NCBI RefSeq assembly: GCF_001651855.1
Contig: NZ_LNQC01000044.1
Coordinates: forward strand, 214,630-278,629
Direction: 5' to 3'
Source of the DNA: Sinorhizobium americanum
GTDB lineage: Bacteria; Pseudomonadota; Alphaproteobacteria; Rhizobiales; Rhizobiaceae
Length of the DNA: 64,000 bases
Shown: positions 17,675 through 26,852 of the stretch, one piece after another
How the letters are laid out: each line of letters opens with the position of its first letter
Position numbering within the stretch: position 1 is the first letter of the stretch
Program-made: the position numbers and the translations under genes
Notes under the pieces: generated by a model
Seen by the model: only the letters and a program-made list of their open reading frames with translations
Database searches by the model: none
What the model was told of the DNA's origin: nothing

Positions 17675-17852
17675 CAAGCCAAGGCTCCGATGCGGTGGCC
17701 CCTCCAACGTGCAGGGTCACCGGCTGTTCCGGCTCCGCGCGTGCGGCCCGCGATAGAAACGCCAAATCGCGGGAAAACGTCGCCGCGGCATTGGTTCCGC
17801 AGTGGCTTCATCCTATTTTCAAGACACTAACGAATCGGCGGTGCTAAGGACC

Positions 17853-18647
17853 ATGCGGCAGTATCTAGAGCTTCTCGACCATGTGATGAGCAACGGAACC
17901 GACCGCGGCGACCGGACGGGCACCGGCACGCGCTCCGTCTTCGGCTATCAGATGCGCTTCGATCTCTCGGAAGGCTTTCCGGTGCTGACCACCAAGAAGC
18001 TGCATCTGCGTTCGATCATTCACGAGCTCCTGTGGTTCCTGATGGGCGAGACGAATATCGCCTATCTCAAGGAAAACGGCGTCAGCATCTGGGACGAATG
18101 GGCCGACAAAAGGGGAGAGCTTGGCCCCGTCTATGGCTACCAGTGGCGGTCCTGGCCGACGCCGGCCGGCGGCCACGTCGACCAGATCGCCGGGCTGATC
18201 GAGGGCTTGAAGACCAATCCGAATTCCCGCCGGCACATCGTCTCGGCCTGGAACCCGGCGCTGGTCGACGAGATGGCGCTGCCGCCGTGCCATTGCCTTT
18301 TCCAGTTCTACGTCTCGGACGGCAAGCTCTCCTGCCAACTCTATCAACGGTCCGCCGATATCTTCCTGGGCGTGCCATTCAACATCGCTTCCTATGCGCT
18401 GCTGACGATGATGGTGGCGCAGGTGACCGGGCTGAAGCCGGGTGACTTCGTCCACACCCTCGGCGACGCGCATATCTATCACAACCACTTCGAGCAGGCG
18501 CGGCTGCAACTGACGCGGACGCCGAAGGCGATGCCGAAGATGGAGATCAATCCGGCGGTGAAGGACATTTTTTCCTTCAAGTTCGAGGACTTTACGCTCG
18601 TCGGCTACGAAGCCGATTCACATATAAAGGCGCCCGTCGCGGTCTGA
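17853..18647 (+). CDS. thyA: Thymidylate synthase
   Basis: 264 residues, the same length as the E. coli enzyme, if started at [15 protein letters not shown] (AAGGA just upstream; an in-frame GTG at 17802 is less likely). It methylates dUMP to dTMP using methylene-tetrahydrofolate. The nucleophile is Cys146 in LPPCHC, and the dUMP-binding [10 protein letters not shown] and [17 protein letters not shown] motifs are intact. The dihydrofolate it produces is recycled by the dihydrofolate reductase encoded 0.7 kb downstream, so the two form a functional pair. Confidence 0.97.
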   Translation: MRQYLELLDHVMSNGTDRGDRTGTGTRSVFGYQMRFDLSEGFPVLTTKKLHLRSIIHELLWFLMGETNIAYLKENGVSIWDEWADKRGELGPVYGYQWRSWPTPAGGHVDQIAGLIEGLKTNPNSRRHIVSAWNPALVDEMALPPCHCLFQFYVSDGKLSCQLYQRSADIFLGVPFNIASYALLTMMVAQVTGLKPGDFVHTLGDAHIYHNHFEQARLQLTRTPKAMPKMEINPAVKDIFSFKFEDFTLVGYEADSHIKAPVAV

Positions 18648-18779
18648 TCGCGAAGTCCAGGCAGAGGCATGCGGGGATGGGTCTGCCAATCCCTCTTATA
18701 TGTTCTGCAAATGGCGAAGTGTCGGCCGGCCGGTTGCTCCGGTGATGTTTAGAAAAGCCGGCGGGAACGGGAGGTTCTG

Positions 18780-19385
18780 ATGCTGACATTGATCCATGCA
18801 CCCTTGTCGCGCTCGTCGCGGATCATCTGGCTGCTCGAGGAGCTCGGCGCCGAATACGAGATTCGCTACGTCAATATTCGCCGCTGGGATGGGTCCGGCG
18901 GCCCGGATGAAAACAATCCGCATCCGCACAAGCAAGTGCCGGCCCTGCTGCACGACGGAACGCTCGTCTGGGAATCGGCCGCTGTCGTGCAATATCTGAC
19001 CGATCACTATCCCGACTGCAGCCTCGGGCGGCCGCCCGGTAACCCGGATCGCGGTGCCTATCTCTCCTGGCTCGCCTATTATGCCGGCGTGATCGAGCCG
19101 ACGGCGCTTGCCCATATCTCCGGCGTGACGGTCAGCAACCCGATGCTGGCGCGCCTCTACACCGAGATGTCCGCGCATGTCATCGATGTCTTGACGCGCC
19201 AGCCCTATCTCATCGGCGACCGGATGAGCGCGGCCGACCTCCTGCTCGCAAGCGCCCTCCAATGGATGCGCAAGATCCTGCCGGAAAGCGACGTCATCGA
19301 CCGTTACATCCACGTCGTGACCGACCGTCCGGCGCTGCTGCGCGCCCGCGAAATCGACAGCAAACCGAGTGGTTTCCATGACTGA
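18780..19385 (+). CDS. Glutathione S-transferase family protein
   Basis: 201 residues. A thioredoxin-fold N-terminal domain (MLTLIHAPLSRSSRIIWLLEELG; KQVPALLHDGTLVWESAAVVQYL with the cis-Pro and ES glutathione contacts) is followed by an all-helical C-terminal domain. The catalytic position near residue 10 is Ser/Arg-rich (SRSSR), as in bacterial beta-like GSTs. It lies between thyA and folA and overlaps the folA start, so it is probably in the same transcript. Substrate unknown. Confidence 0.88.
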   Translation: MLTLIHAPLSRSSRIIWLLEELGAEYEIRYVNIRRWDGSGGPDENNPHPHKQVPALLHDGTLVWESAAVVQYLTDHYPDCSLGRPPGNPDRGAYLSWLAYYAGVIEPTALAHISGVTVSNPMLARLYTEMSAHVIDVLTRQPYLIGDRMSAADLLLASALQWMRKILPESDVIDRYIHVVTDRPALLRAREIDSKPSGFHD

Positions 19386-19917
19386 CAGAAGACCGGAGCC
19401 GAAAATCGTCATCGTCGTCGCGGTTGCGACCAACGGCGTGATCGGGCGCGAGGGCGACCTGCCGTGGCGGCTTTCGACGGACCTAAAGCGATTCAAGACG
19501 CTGACGATCGGCAAGCCGGTTATCATGGGGCGAAAGACCTGGGCATCGCTCGGCCGTCCGCTGCCAAGCCGGCCGAACATCGTCATCAGCCGCGACCCGA
19601 ACTTTGCGGCCGCCGGAGCCGAGGTTGCGTCTTCGCTCCCTGCGGCGCTCGAAAAGGCCCGAGCGCATGCGGCGGAGCTCGGCGCCGAGGAAATCTGCAT
19701 CATCGGCGGCGGGGAGATCTACCGGCAGTCGATCGACCTTGCCGACGTGCTGCACGTGACCGAGGTCAAAGCTGAAGTGGAGGGCGACACGCGCTTTCCG
19801 CCGATCGATCCCCAATCCTTCGAAAAGGTTTTCGAGGAAGATCTGCCGCGCGGTGAGAAGGACAGTCATGCGATGCATTTTGTCACGTGGCGCCGCCGCG
19901 AAACGCTGCCAAAATAG
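19378..19917 (+). CDS. folA: Dihydrofolate reductase
   Basis: About 179 residues from MTDRRPEPKIVIVVAVATNGVIG; a Met three codons earlier (19369) is an alternative. Visible DHFR features are NGVIGREGDLPWRLSTDLKRFK (substrate loop with the W and the acidic D), GKPVIMGRKTW, and EEICIIGGGEIYRQSI for NADPH. It reduces dihydrofolate to tetrahydrofolate, closing the thymidylate cycle with ThyA. It overlaps the GST gene by 8 bp. Confidence 0.95.
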   Translation: MTDRRPEPKIVIVVAVATNGVIGREGDLPWRLSTDLKRFKTLTIGKPVIMGRKTWASLGRPLPSRPNIVISRDPNFAAAGAEVASSLPAALEKARAHAAELGAEEICIIGGGEIYRQSIDLADVLHVTEVKAEVEGDTRFPPIDPQSFEKVFEEDLPRGEKDSHAMHFVTWRRRETLPK

Positions 19918-20120
19918 TCGAAGCCGATCGGCGGCGAATGCCCGCTTCGTTCCTTTCCGATCGCGTCGAGAAGCCGTCAACTATTTTTAGCACTTTACGG
20001 TGAACTCGCCCGTATCGCGTTGAAAGCAATGCACATGATACCTATAACGGGATCACGTCGTGACCGGCCGCATGTCTGCGGGGCGTCCAGCGAGTGAATA
20101 TTCTTTGAAGAGAGGTTTTG

Positions 20121-21203
20121 ATGCCCTGGAGCAATCAGAATGGCGGCGGCGGCCCGTGGGGCGGCGGCGGCAATCAAGGGCCATGGGGTCAGGGAAACAG
20201 ACCGCGCGGAGGCCGGGGCGGCCCGCCGGATCTGGAAGAGATCATCCGTCGCGGCCAGGATCAGCTGAAGAACGTCGTTCCGGGCGGCTTCAATGGCGGC
20301 ATCTTCGTCATCGTCGGCCTGCTGATCGTCGGCTTCCTGCTGCTGAATTCGATCTACACCGTCCAGCCGGATGAACGCGGCGTCGAGATGCGCTTCGGCA
20401 AGCCGAAGGAGGAAATCTCCATGCCCGGCCTGCATTACCACTTCTGGCCGCTCGAAACCGTCGAGATCGTCAAGGTGACGGAGCAGCAGCTGAATATCGG
20501 CAGCCGCGTCGGCGCCCAATCGAGCGCCGGGCTGATGCTGACCGGCGACCAGAATATCGTCAACGTGCAGTTCTCGGTGCTCTTCTCCGTCACGGATCCG
20601 AAGTCCTATCTCTTCAACGTCGAGAATCCGGCCGACACGCTGCAGCAGGTGGCCGAGAGCGCCATGCGCGAGGTTGTCGGCCGGCGTCCGGCCCAGGACA
20701 TCTTCCGCGACAACCGTCAGGCGATCGCCGCCGACGTCAAGAACACCATCCAGGCGACAATGGACACCTATGGCGCCGGCATTTCGGTGAACACGGTCGC
20801 GATCGAGGATGCGGCGCCGCCGCGCGAAGTGGCCGACGCCTTCGACGAGGTGCAGCGTGCCGAACAGGACGAGGACCGCTTCGTCGAGGAAGCCAACCAA
20901 TACGCCAACCAGGTGCTCGGCAAGGCACGCGGCCAGGGAGCCCAAATCCGCGAAGAGGCAGCCGCCTACAAGGACCGCGTCGTCAAGGAAGCCCAGGGTG
21001 AGGCGCAGCGCTTCATTTCGGTCTATGACGCCTATTCCAAGGCGCCGGAGGTCACCCGCAGACGGCTTTACCTCGAAACCATGCAGGATGTTCTCGGCAA
21101 GTCGAAAAAGGTCATTCTCGACGAGAAGAACGGCCAGGGTGTGCTGCCCTATCTGCCGCTCAACGAAATCGGCAGGCCCGCGCAGTCGGGAGGTACCCAA
21201 TGA
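20121..21203 (+). CDS. hflK: FtsH protease modulator HflK (SPFH family)
   Basis: 360 residues from the ATG with AGAGG upstream. A Gly-rich disordered N-terminus (NGGGGPWGGGGNQGPWGQG) precedes one membrane segment (GGIFVIVGLLIVGFLLLNSIYTV) and a periplasmic SPFH/band-7 domain with a long Glu/Arg-rich coiled coil (about 230-320). HflK and HflC form a ring around FtsH and modulate its degradation of membrane proteins. Stop and the hflC start overlap (ATGA), so they are coupled. Confidence 0.95.
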   Translation: MPWSNQNGGGGPWGGGGNQGPWGQGNRPRGGRGGPPDLEEIIRRGQDQLKNVVPGGFNGGIFVIVGLLIVGFLLLNSIYTVQPDERGVEMRFGKPKEEISMPGLHYHFWPLETVEIVKVTEQQLNIGSRVGAQSSAGLMLTGDQNIVNVQFSVLFSVTDPKSYLFNVENPADTLQQVAESAMREVVGRRPAQDIFRDNRQAIAADVKNTIQATMDTYGAGISVNTVAIEDAAPPREVADAFDEVQRAEQDEDRFVEEANQYANQVLGKARGQGAQIREEAAAYKDRVVKEAQGEAQRFISVYDAYSKAPEVTRRRLYLETMQDVLGKSKKVILDEKNGQGVLPYLPLNEIGRPAQSGGTQ

Positions 21204-22132
21204 TAAACAATCGCAGTTCCATCATTCTCATCGTTCTCGCGGCGCTGCTGGTGGTCGTCTACTCGTCGGTGTTCGTCGTCAATGAGCGCCAGCAGGCGAT
21301 CGTCGTGCGCTTCGGTGAAATCCGCGACGTGAAGACCGAGCCGGGGCTTTATTTCAAGCTGCCCTTCGCCTTCATGGATGCCGATCGCGTGCAATATGTC
21401 GAGGACCAGGCGCTCCGCTTCGACCTCGACAATATCCGCGTGCAGGTTTCCGGCGGCAAGTTTTACGAGGTGGACGCCTTCGTGGTCTACAGGATCGCCG
21501 ATCCCCGCCGCTTCCGCGAAACGGTGTCCGGTGATCGCGAATCTGCCGAAGCGCGGCTTCGCACGCGTCTCGACGCATCGCTGCGGCGCGTTTACGGCCT
21601 GAGGGGTTTCGAGGCGGCGCTTTCGGACGAGCGCGCCTCGATGATGCGCGAGGTTCGCGCCGATCTTCGGGGAGACGCGGAATCGCTCGGTCTCAACATC
21701 GAGGACGTCCGCATCCGCCGGACGGACCTGACCCAGGAAGTCTCGCAGCAGACCTACGACCGCATGAAGGCGGAGCGTCTGGCCGAGGCGGAACTGATCC
21801 GCGCCCGCGGCAACGAAGAGGGCCAGCGCCGGCGCGCCATTGCCGATCGCCAGGTGGTCGAGATCGTCGCCGAAGCCCAGCGCGATTCGGAAATCCTTCG
21901 AGGTGAGGGCGAAGCCGAGCGGACGGGCATCTTCGCAGACGCTTTCCAACGCGATCCCGGTTTCTTCGAGTTCTATCGCTCGATGGCGGCCTATACACAG
22001 TCGATCGGGAATCCGGATACAACCGTGGTGCTGTCGCCGCATTCCGAATTCTTCCGTTATTTCAACAGCGCGGACGGGGCGGCGGCGCCGCTTTCGCCGA
22101 CCGTACCGGCGGCGCCTGCGACCGGAGATTGA
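21200..22132 (+). CDS. hflC: FtsH protease modulator HflC (SPFH family)
   Basis: 310 residues. A short N-terminus, one membrane segment (SSIILIVLAALLVVVYSSVFVVN), then a band-7 domain beginning ERQQAIVVRFGEI and a coiled coil (MKAERLAEAELIRARGNEEGQRRRAIADRQ). It partners HflK. The C-terminal tail is Ala/Pro-rich. A DUF2065 gene follows 7 bp later, as the E. coli yjeT gene does in the hfl operon. Confidence 0.95.
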   Translation: MINNRSSIILIVLAALLVVVYSSVFVVNERQQAIVVRFGEIRDVKTEPGLYFKLPFAFMDADRVQYVEDQALRFDLDNIRVQVSGGKFYEVDAFVVYRIADPRRFRETVSGDRESAEARLRTRLDASLRRVYGLRGFEAALSDERASMMREVRADLRGDAESLGLNIEDVRIRRTDLTQEVSQQTYDRMKAERLAEAELIRARGNEEGQRRRAIADRQVVEIVAEAQRDSEILRGEGEAERTGIFADAFQRDPGFFEFYRSMAAYTQSIGNPDTTVVLSPHSEFFRYFNSADGAAAPLSPTVPAAPATGD

Positions 22133-22139
22133 GCGGACG

Positions 22140-22325
22140 ATGTCCGATCTTTTGACCGGGTTTGCGTTTTTCCTGATCATCGAGGGGCTGGTGTACGCAC
22201 TGGCCCCTTTGGTTCTTGTGGAATTGGCGAAGCGTTTGCCGTATGTCCCGGAGCATCAGCTGCGCCTCGCCGGGCTCACATCGGTGGCGGTTGGCGTCGG
22301 ACTTGTTTGGTTGCTTCGAGGGTAG
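22140..22325 (+). CDS. DUF2065 (YjeT-like) small membrane protein
   Basis: 61 residues starting MSDLLTGFAFFLIIEGLVYALAPL, with a second hydrophobic segment at the C-terminus (LAGLTSVAVGVGLVWLLRG). A two-helix inner-membrane protein matching DUF2065. It starts 7 bp after hflC and is almost certainly co-transcribed. The function is unknown, but its repeated linkage to hflKC suggests a role with the FtsH-HflKC complex (inference). Confidence 0.85.
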   Translation: MSDLLTGFAFFLIIEGLVYALAPLVLVELAKRLPYVPEHQLRLAGLTSVAVGVGLVWLLRG

Positions 22326-22331
22326 TGCGAA

Positions 22332-22718
22332 ATGCCACATACACTGCTGATCCGGTTGGTCGATGCCGAATATGCGATTACCCGCCTGACAATCGGGTCC
22401 GCTATTCCGGAGTGGCTGCCCGGGCCAGGGTTCTGGACCGTTTCGAGTTCGCGCGAGGAGATGACGCTCGTCTGCCGTGCCGCCCGCGTCCCTTCGGGCG
22501 TCCAGAGTTCGCTTGGCTGGCGCTGCCTCCGCATCGAGCAGCATTTCAGCTTCGATGTGCCGGGGGTCCTGTCTTCTGTGCTCCGCCCGCTTTCGGCGGC
22601 CGGTGTCGGCGTCTTCGCCAATTCGACCTTCAGCACCGACTATGTCTTCGTTGCCGGTTCCGATCTCGAAAAGGCGGTACAGGCGCTGAAGGAGCACGGC
22701 CACGAAATCACCAGCTGA
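22332..22718 (+). CDS. ACT domain-containing protein (CASTOR/ACT_7 type)
   Basis: 128 residues with two ACT-like halves. The C-terminal half (FDVPGVLSSVLRPLSAAGVGVFANSTFSTDYVFV) is a clear ACT domain, a small regulatory fold that usually binds amino acids. No DNA-binding or catalytic domain is attached. It starts 6 bp after the DUF2065 gene, so it is the fourth member of the hfl operon. Ligand unknown. Confidence 0.8.
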   Translation: MPHTLLIRLVDAEYAITRLTIGSAIPEWLPGPGFWTVSSSREEMTLVCRAARVPSGVQSSLGWRCLRIEQHFSFDVPGVLSSVLRPLSAAGVGVFANSTFSTDYVFVAGSDLEKAVQALKEHGHEITS

Positions 22719-22926
22719 TCCGCCGAAGATCAGGAAATCGTGTCTGGACGCTCCGGAAATCCGCCGTATCTTCAACAGAAGATCGTTTGCTGCGCGAAGC
22801 AGCCGCGGCAACGCCTTGCGGCAGTGGTATAATTCGCCGAAACGAATGGGAAGGGATCACGTGGTGATCGCGGACGACCGAAGTCCGTGGACGGCGTGGC
22901 CAACGGAATTACAGGAGCACAGCGAC

Positions 22927-24435
22927 TTGTCGAAACTACCCAAGATCTTCCGCAGCCTGGTGCTGGCGGCTGCGACGGCACTGCTCTTTTCCAATACGGC
23001 TCTTGCCGAAACGGCGCTGCCGCGGCCGGCGGCCGGGCCGCCCTCGGTCGCCGATCTCGCCGAAAGCCTGCTCGATGCCGTGGTCAACATCTCCATCTCG
23101 CAGAACGTCAAGGCCGACGATGACAATGCGCCGATGCCGCAGGTGCCGGAGGGTTCGCCGCATCAGGAATTCTTCGACGAATTCTTCAAGGGGCAGGGCG
23201 GCGAGGGCGGACGCCCGCGCACGGTCAACTCGCTTGGCTCCGGCTTCATCATCGATCCGTCCGGCTATATCGTCACCAACAATCACGTCATCCAAGATGC
23301 CGACGATATCGAGATCAATCTCTCGGACGGCACCCGGCTGAAGGCGAAGCTGGTCGGCACCGATACCAAGACCGATCTGGCGGTGCTGAAAGTCGAGCCC
23401 AAGAAGCCGCTCAAGGCGGTATCTTTTGGCGATTCGCGGAAGATCAGGATCGGCGATTGGGTCATGGTCGTCGGCAATCCCTTCGGCCTCGGCGTGTCCG
23501 TCTCCGTCGGCGTCGTTTCGGCGCGCGGCCGCAACATCAATGCCGGACCCTATGACAGCTTCATCCAGACGGATGCTGCCATCAACCGGGGCAATTCCGG
23601 CGGGCCGCTGTTCAACATGCAGGGCGAGGTAATCGGCATCAACACCGCGATCTTGTCGCAGACCGGCATGTCGGTCGGCATCGGCTTCGCCGTGCCTACC
23701 GAGCTTGCGATGAACGTCGTCGACCAGCTCAAGGAGTTCGGCGAGACGCGGCGCGGCTGGCTCGGCGTGCGCATTCAGCCGGTTACCGAGGATATCGCCG
23801 AGAGTCTGAAGATGGGCGTGCCGAAAGGGGCTCTGGTTTCCGGCATCATCGAGGGCGGCCCGATTGCGCGTGGGGAGATCAAGGCGGGCGACATCATCAT
23901 CCGGTTCGACGGAACGGAGATCGGCGAAATGCGCGATCTCATGCGTGCCGTCGGTGAAAGCCCTGTCGGCAAGGCGGTAGAGGTCGTCATCATTCGGGAC
24001 GGAAAGGAGCAGACGGTGCGCGTGACGCTTGGCCGGCTCGAGGATGGCGAGCACCTGGCGGCCGCCGGAACTGGCGGGGAACTGAAAAAAGAGAGCGCCA
24101 AGCCGAGCGAGCCGCCGGCCGCTACGTTGCCGGCGACGGATGTCGTCCTCGGTATGAAGCTCGCGGTGCTCGACGCCGATCGCCGCAAGAGCTTTGGAAT
24201 TGCCGAGAATGTCAACGGCGTCGTTGTGACCGAGGTTCAGCCGAACTCGCCCGCCGCCGAGCGCCGCGTCGAGGCGGGAGACGTCATTGTCGAGGTCGGT
24301 CAGGAGGCAATGGACTCGCCCGAAGACGTCACCTCCCGCGTCGGTGAACTGAAGGCCGACGGCCGCCGCAACGCATTGCTGATGATCGCCAGCAAGACCG
24401 GCGAGCTGCGTTTCGTGACGGTGCGGATGGAGTAG
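22927..24435 (+). CDS. degP: Periplasmic serine protease/chaperone, DegP (HtrA) family
   Basis: About 502 residues from a TTG that gives a canonical signal peptide (MSKLPKIFRSLVLAAATALLF, cleavage near ALA-ET), with GGAG 9 bp upstream; a GTG at 22861 would add 22 residues. The catalytic triad is His120 (TNNHVI), Asp150 (TDLAVLKV) and Ser224 (GNSGGPL). Two PDZ domains follow (about 295-385 and 425-500). DegP degrades or refolds damaged envelope proteins, complementing the HflKC-FtsH quality control encoded just upstream. Confidence 0.93.
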   Translation: MSKLPKIFRSLVLAAATALLFSNTALAETALPRPAAGPPSVADLAESLLDAVVNISISQNVKADDDNAPMPQVPEGSPHQEFFDEFFKGQGGEGGRPRTVNSLGSGFIIDPSGYIVTNNHVIQDADDIEINLSDGTRLKAKLVGTDTKTDLAVLKVEPKKPLKAVSFGDSRKIRIGDWVMVVGNPFGLGVSVSVGVVSARGRNINAGPYDSFIQTDAAINRGNSGGPLFNMQGEVIGINTAILSQTGMSVGIGFAVPTELAMNVVDQLKEFGETRRGWLGVRIQPVTEDIAESLKMGVPKGALVSGIIEGGPIARGEIKAGDIIIRFDGTEIGEMRDLMRAVGESPVGKAVEVVIIRDGKEQTVRVTLGRLEDGEHLAAAGTGGELKKESAKPSEPPAATLPATDVVLGMKLAVLDADRRKSFGIAENVNGVVVTEVQPNSPAAERRVEAGDVIVEVGQEAMDSPEDVTSRVGELKADGRRNALLMIASKTGELRFVTVRME

Positions 24436-24474
24436 CGAGGCGTAGCCTTCGAGCTCGCCGGAGAGGCGCCGAAA

Positions 24475-25047
24475 TCAGTTCGGTGTCTTTGCGCCCAGCC
24501 TCCATTCGTCCGCCGTGATCGTGTAAAGCACGTGGCGCTTCAGAGGCTGATGCGTGTCGGGCACGCCCGGATGATCGAAGTCGCGAGATGGGTCCGGCCG
24601 CATGCCGATGCGCCTCATCACGGCGATCGACCGGGCATTCGTCGCCACCGCGAAGGAGACGATTTCGCCGAGATTCCTTTCACCGAAACCGTGGTCGAGG
24701 AGCGCCAGCGCCGCCTCGGTTGCGTAGCCCTTGCGCCAATAGGAAACGGCAAGGCGCCAGCCGATTTCGATCGTGCCGCCGGGCAGATGCGGCGCAAGAT
24801 GGGTGCGGGACAGGCCGCAGAAGCCGATCGGCACGTCGCCATCGCGCAGCGCAAGCGCGAAGAAGCCGAAGCCCGTCTCGGCGATGGTGCTGGCATTGCG
24901 GTCGAACAGCGCATCGGCCGCCGCCCGGTCACGTCGAAACGGAAAAAATTCCATCACCTTCGGATCGTTGTTGATCTCGGCGAAGAGATCGCGATCGCCC
25001 TCACGCCAGTTGCGGATGATGAGGCGCTCGGTCTTGCGGATGATCAC
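24475..25047 (-). CDS. GNAT N-acetyltransferase, RimJ/RimL type
   Basis: 190 residues. It opens TERLIIRNWREGDRDLFAEINNDPKVMEFF, the usual start of the RimJ/RimL group. The acetyl-CoA region is EIGWRLAVSYWRKGYATEAALALLDHGF (about 95-122), with the R/K-GxA/G loop as RKGYAT. Members acetylate N-termini of ribosomal proteins or small amines; the substrate here is unknown. Its start overlaps the stop of serB by 4 bp, so it is co-transcribed downstream of it. Confidence 0.88.
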   Translation of the reverse strand: MIIRKTERLIIRNWREGDRDLFAEINNDPKVMEFFPFRRDRAAADALFDRNASTIAETGFGFFALALRDGDVPIGFCGLSRTHLAPHLPGGTIEIGWRLAVSYWRKGYATEAALALLDHGFGERNLGEIVSFAVATNARSIAVMRRIGMRPDPSRDFDHPGVPDTHQPLKRHVLYTITADEWRLGAKTPN

Positions 25048-25931
25048 GTCACGAAATCCGTCTTGCGATAGCCCTGGAGATAGAGGAGGGCTGAGAGATC
25101 GCCATGATCGATGCGGATATTCGCCTGTTCGGCAACGACGGGCTTGGCGTGCAGGGCCACGCCGCTGCCGGCAAGCTGCAGCATGCCGAGATCGTTGGCA
25201 CCGTCGCCGACGGCGATGGCGTCCGCCGTCGAGATGCCGAGCCGTTCCGTAATGTCGATCAGCGCGTCGACCTTCGCCTGCTTGCCGAGGATCGGCCGGG
25301 CGACTTCGCCGGTCAGTGCTCCGTTATCTTCCAGGAGCTCGTTCGCACGGTTTTCGTCGAAGCCGAGCTTTTCGGCAATTGGACCGGTGAAGACGGTGAA
25401 GCCGCCGGAAACGAGCGCCGTGTAATGGCCCTTCGCCTTCATGGTGGCAATCAACTCGCGTCCGCCGGGGGTCAGGGTGATACGCTTGGCGATCACTTCG
25501 GCGATGACCGTGGCGGGTAGGCCTTTCAGGAGCGCGACGCGCTCGATAAGCGCCGGCTCGAAGGCGATCTCGCCGTTCATAGCGCGGGCCGTGATCGCGG
25601 CGACCTTTTCCTTGAGGCCGACTTCCGCGGCGAGTTCGTCGATGCATTCCTGGCCGATCATCGTTGAATCCATATCGGCGATGAGAAATTTCTTCCGGCG
25701 CGTCTCGGCGTCCTGCACGGCGACGTCGATCGCGGCTCCATCCACCGTCGCCCGCAGCCGCGCTTCGGCTTCATTTGGATCCGTACCGTCCTTGAGGGCG
25801 AGGTCGCAGGCAACGCCATCGGCCAGCCAGTAAAGCCCGGATGCCTCAACGGCCACGGCCGCAGCCTCAGCCAGCGCAGGGGTCAGGACAGGATTTGACG
25901 GATTGGCGATAAGCGTGGCAACGAGAGCCAT
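25044..25931 (-). CDS. serB: Phosphoserine phosphatase
   Basis: 295 residues from MALVATLIANPSNPVLT. An N-terminal ACT-like domain (about 1-80) precedes the HAD phosphatase domain. Asp86 (nucleophile) and Asp88 lie in IADMDSTMIGQE, and GDGANDLGML is HAD motif IV. It makes L-serine from phosphoserine. The ATG is directly head-to-head with that of miaA: the two start codons overlap by two bases, leaving no intergenic promoter space. Confidence 0.95.
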   Translation of the reverse strand: MALVATLIANPSNPVLTPALAEAAAVAVEASGLYWLADGVACDLALKDGTDPNEAEARLRATVDGAAIDVAVQDAETRRKKFLIADMDSTMIGQECIDELAAEVGLKEKVAAITARAMNGEIAFEPALIERVALLKGLPATVIAEVIAKRITLTPGGRELIATMKAKGHYTALVSGGFTVFTGPIAEKLGFDENRANELLEDNGALTGEVARPILGKQAKVDALIDITERLGISTADAIAVGDGANDLGMLQLAGSGVALHAKPVVAEQANIRIDHGDLSALLYLQGYRKTDFVT

Positions 25932-25932
25932 G

Positions 25933-26841
25933 ATGAGAAACCTTGAACGAGATCTGGACGCGATCCTGATAACCGGGCCGACCGCCAGCGGCAAGTCCGC
26001 GTTTGCGGTGGCGCTGGCGAAGCGCCATGGCGGCGTGGTGGTCAATGCCGACAGCATGCAGGTCTACGACACTTTGAAAGTGCTGACCGCACGTCCCGAT
26101 GCGTCCGAGATGGGCGGCATCCCGCATTTTCTCTACGGCCATGTGCCGGCGGGGCGCCACTATTCCACCGGCGCCTGGCTGCGCGACGCCGAGGCATTGC
26201 TCTCAAGGCTGCGCGGCGAGGGCAGGTTGCCCGTTTTCGTCGGCGGTACCGGTCTCTATTTCAAGGCCCTGACCGGTGGCCTAGCGGACATGCCCGAGAT
26301 TCCGCCGGCGATCCGGGAGCGGTTGCGAGAGCGGCTGAAGGTAGAAGGGGCTGCCGCACTCCACGCCGAACTCGAACGCAGCGACCGGCAGGCGGCGGCA
26401 CAATTGCGGCCCGAGGACGGGCAAAGGATCGTCCGCGCCCTCGAGGTCGTCGAGGCGACCGGTAAGCCGATTGGTCTTTTTCAGCAGATGCGCGGCCCGG
26501 TGGTGGTCGATCCGGACCGAGCCCGGAAGATCGTCGTGCTGCCCGAACGGTCGCTTCTTCACAGCCGGATCGATCGGCGCTTCGAGGCGATGCTGGCAGG
26601 CGGAGCGGTCGAGGAGGTGCAGGCGCTCCTGCCGCTGAAGCTTTCGCCGGACATGCCGGTGATGAAAGCAATCGGCGTGCAGCAGATCGCCGCGATGCTG
26701 AGGGGCGAGATGAGCGAGGCGGAGGTAGTCGCCACGGGAGCGGCGGCGACGCGGCAATATGCCAAGCGCCAGATGACCTGGTTCCGCAACCAGCTCGATG
26801 ACAGCTGGCGGCGGATCGCGCAGCCAGACGAAGTTCTCTAG
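25933..26841 (+). CDS. miaA: tRNA dimethylallyltransferase
   Basis: 302 residues from MRNLERDLDAILITGPTASGKS; a Met directly upstream (25930) is equally possible. The P-loop GPTASGKS, the catalytic Asp region VVVNADSMQVYD, and FVGGTGLYFKAL are all present. It adds dimethylallyl to A37 of UNN-reading tRNAs, supporting decoding fidelity. Divergent from serB with overlapping starts. Confidence 0.95.
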   Translation: MRNLERDLDAILITGPTASGKSAFAVALAKRHGGVVVNADSMQVYDTLKVLTARPDASEMGGIPHFLYGHVPAGRHYSTGAWLRDAEALLSRLRGEGRLPVFVGGTGLYFKALTGGLADMPEIPPAIRERLRERLKVEGAAALHAELERSDRQAAAQLRPEDGQRIVRALEVVEATGKPIGLFQQMRGPVVVDPDRARKIVVLPERSLLHSRIDRRFEAMLAGGAVEEVQALLPLKLSPDMPVMKAIGVQQIAAMLRGEMSEAEVVATGAAATRQYAKRQMTWFRNQLDDSWRRIAQPDEVL

Positions 26842-26852
26842 GCGCGTTTCGC

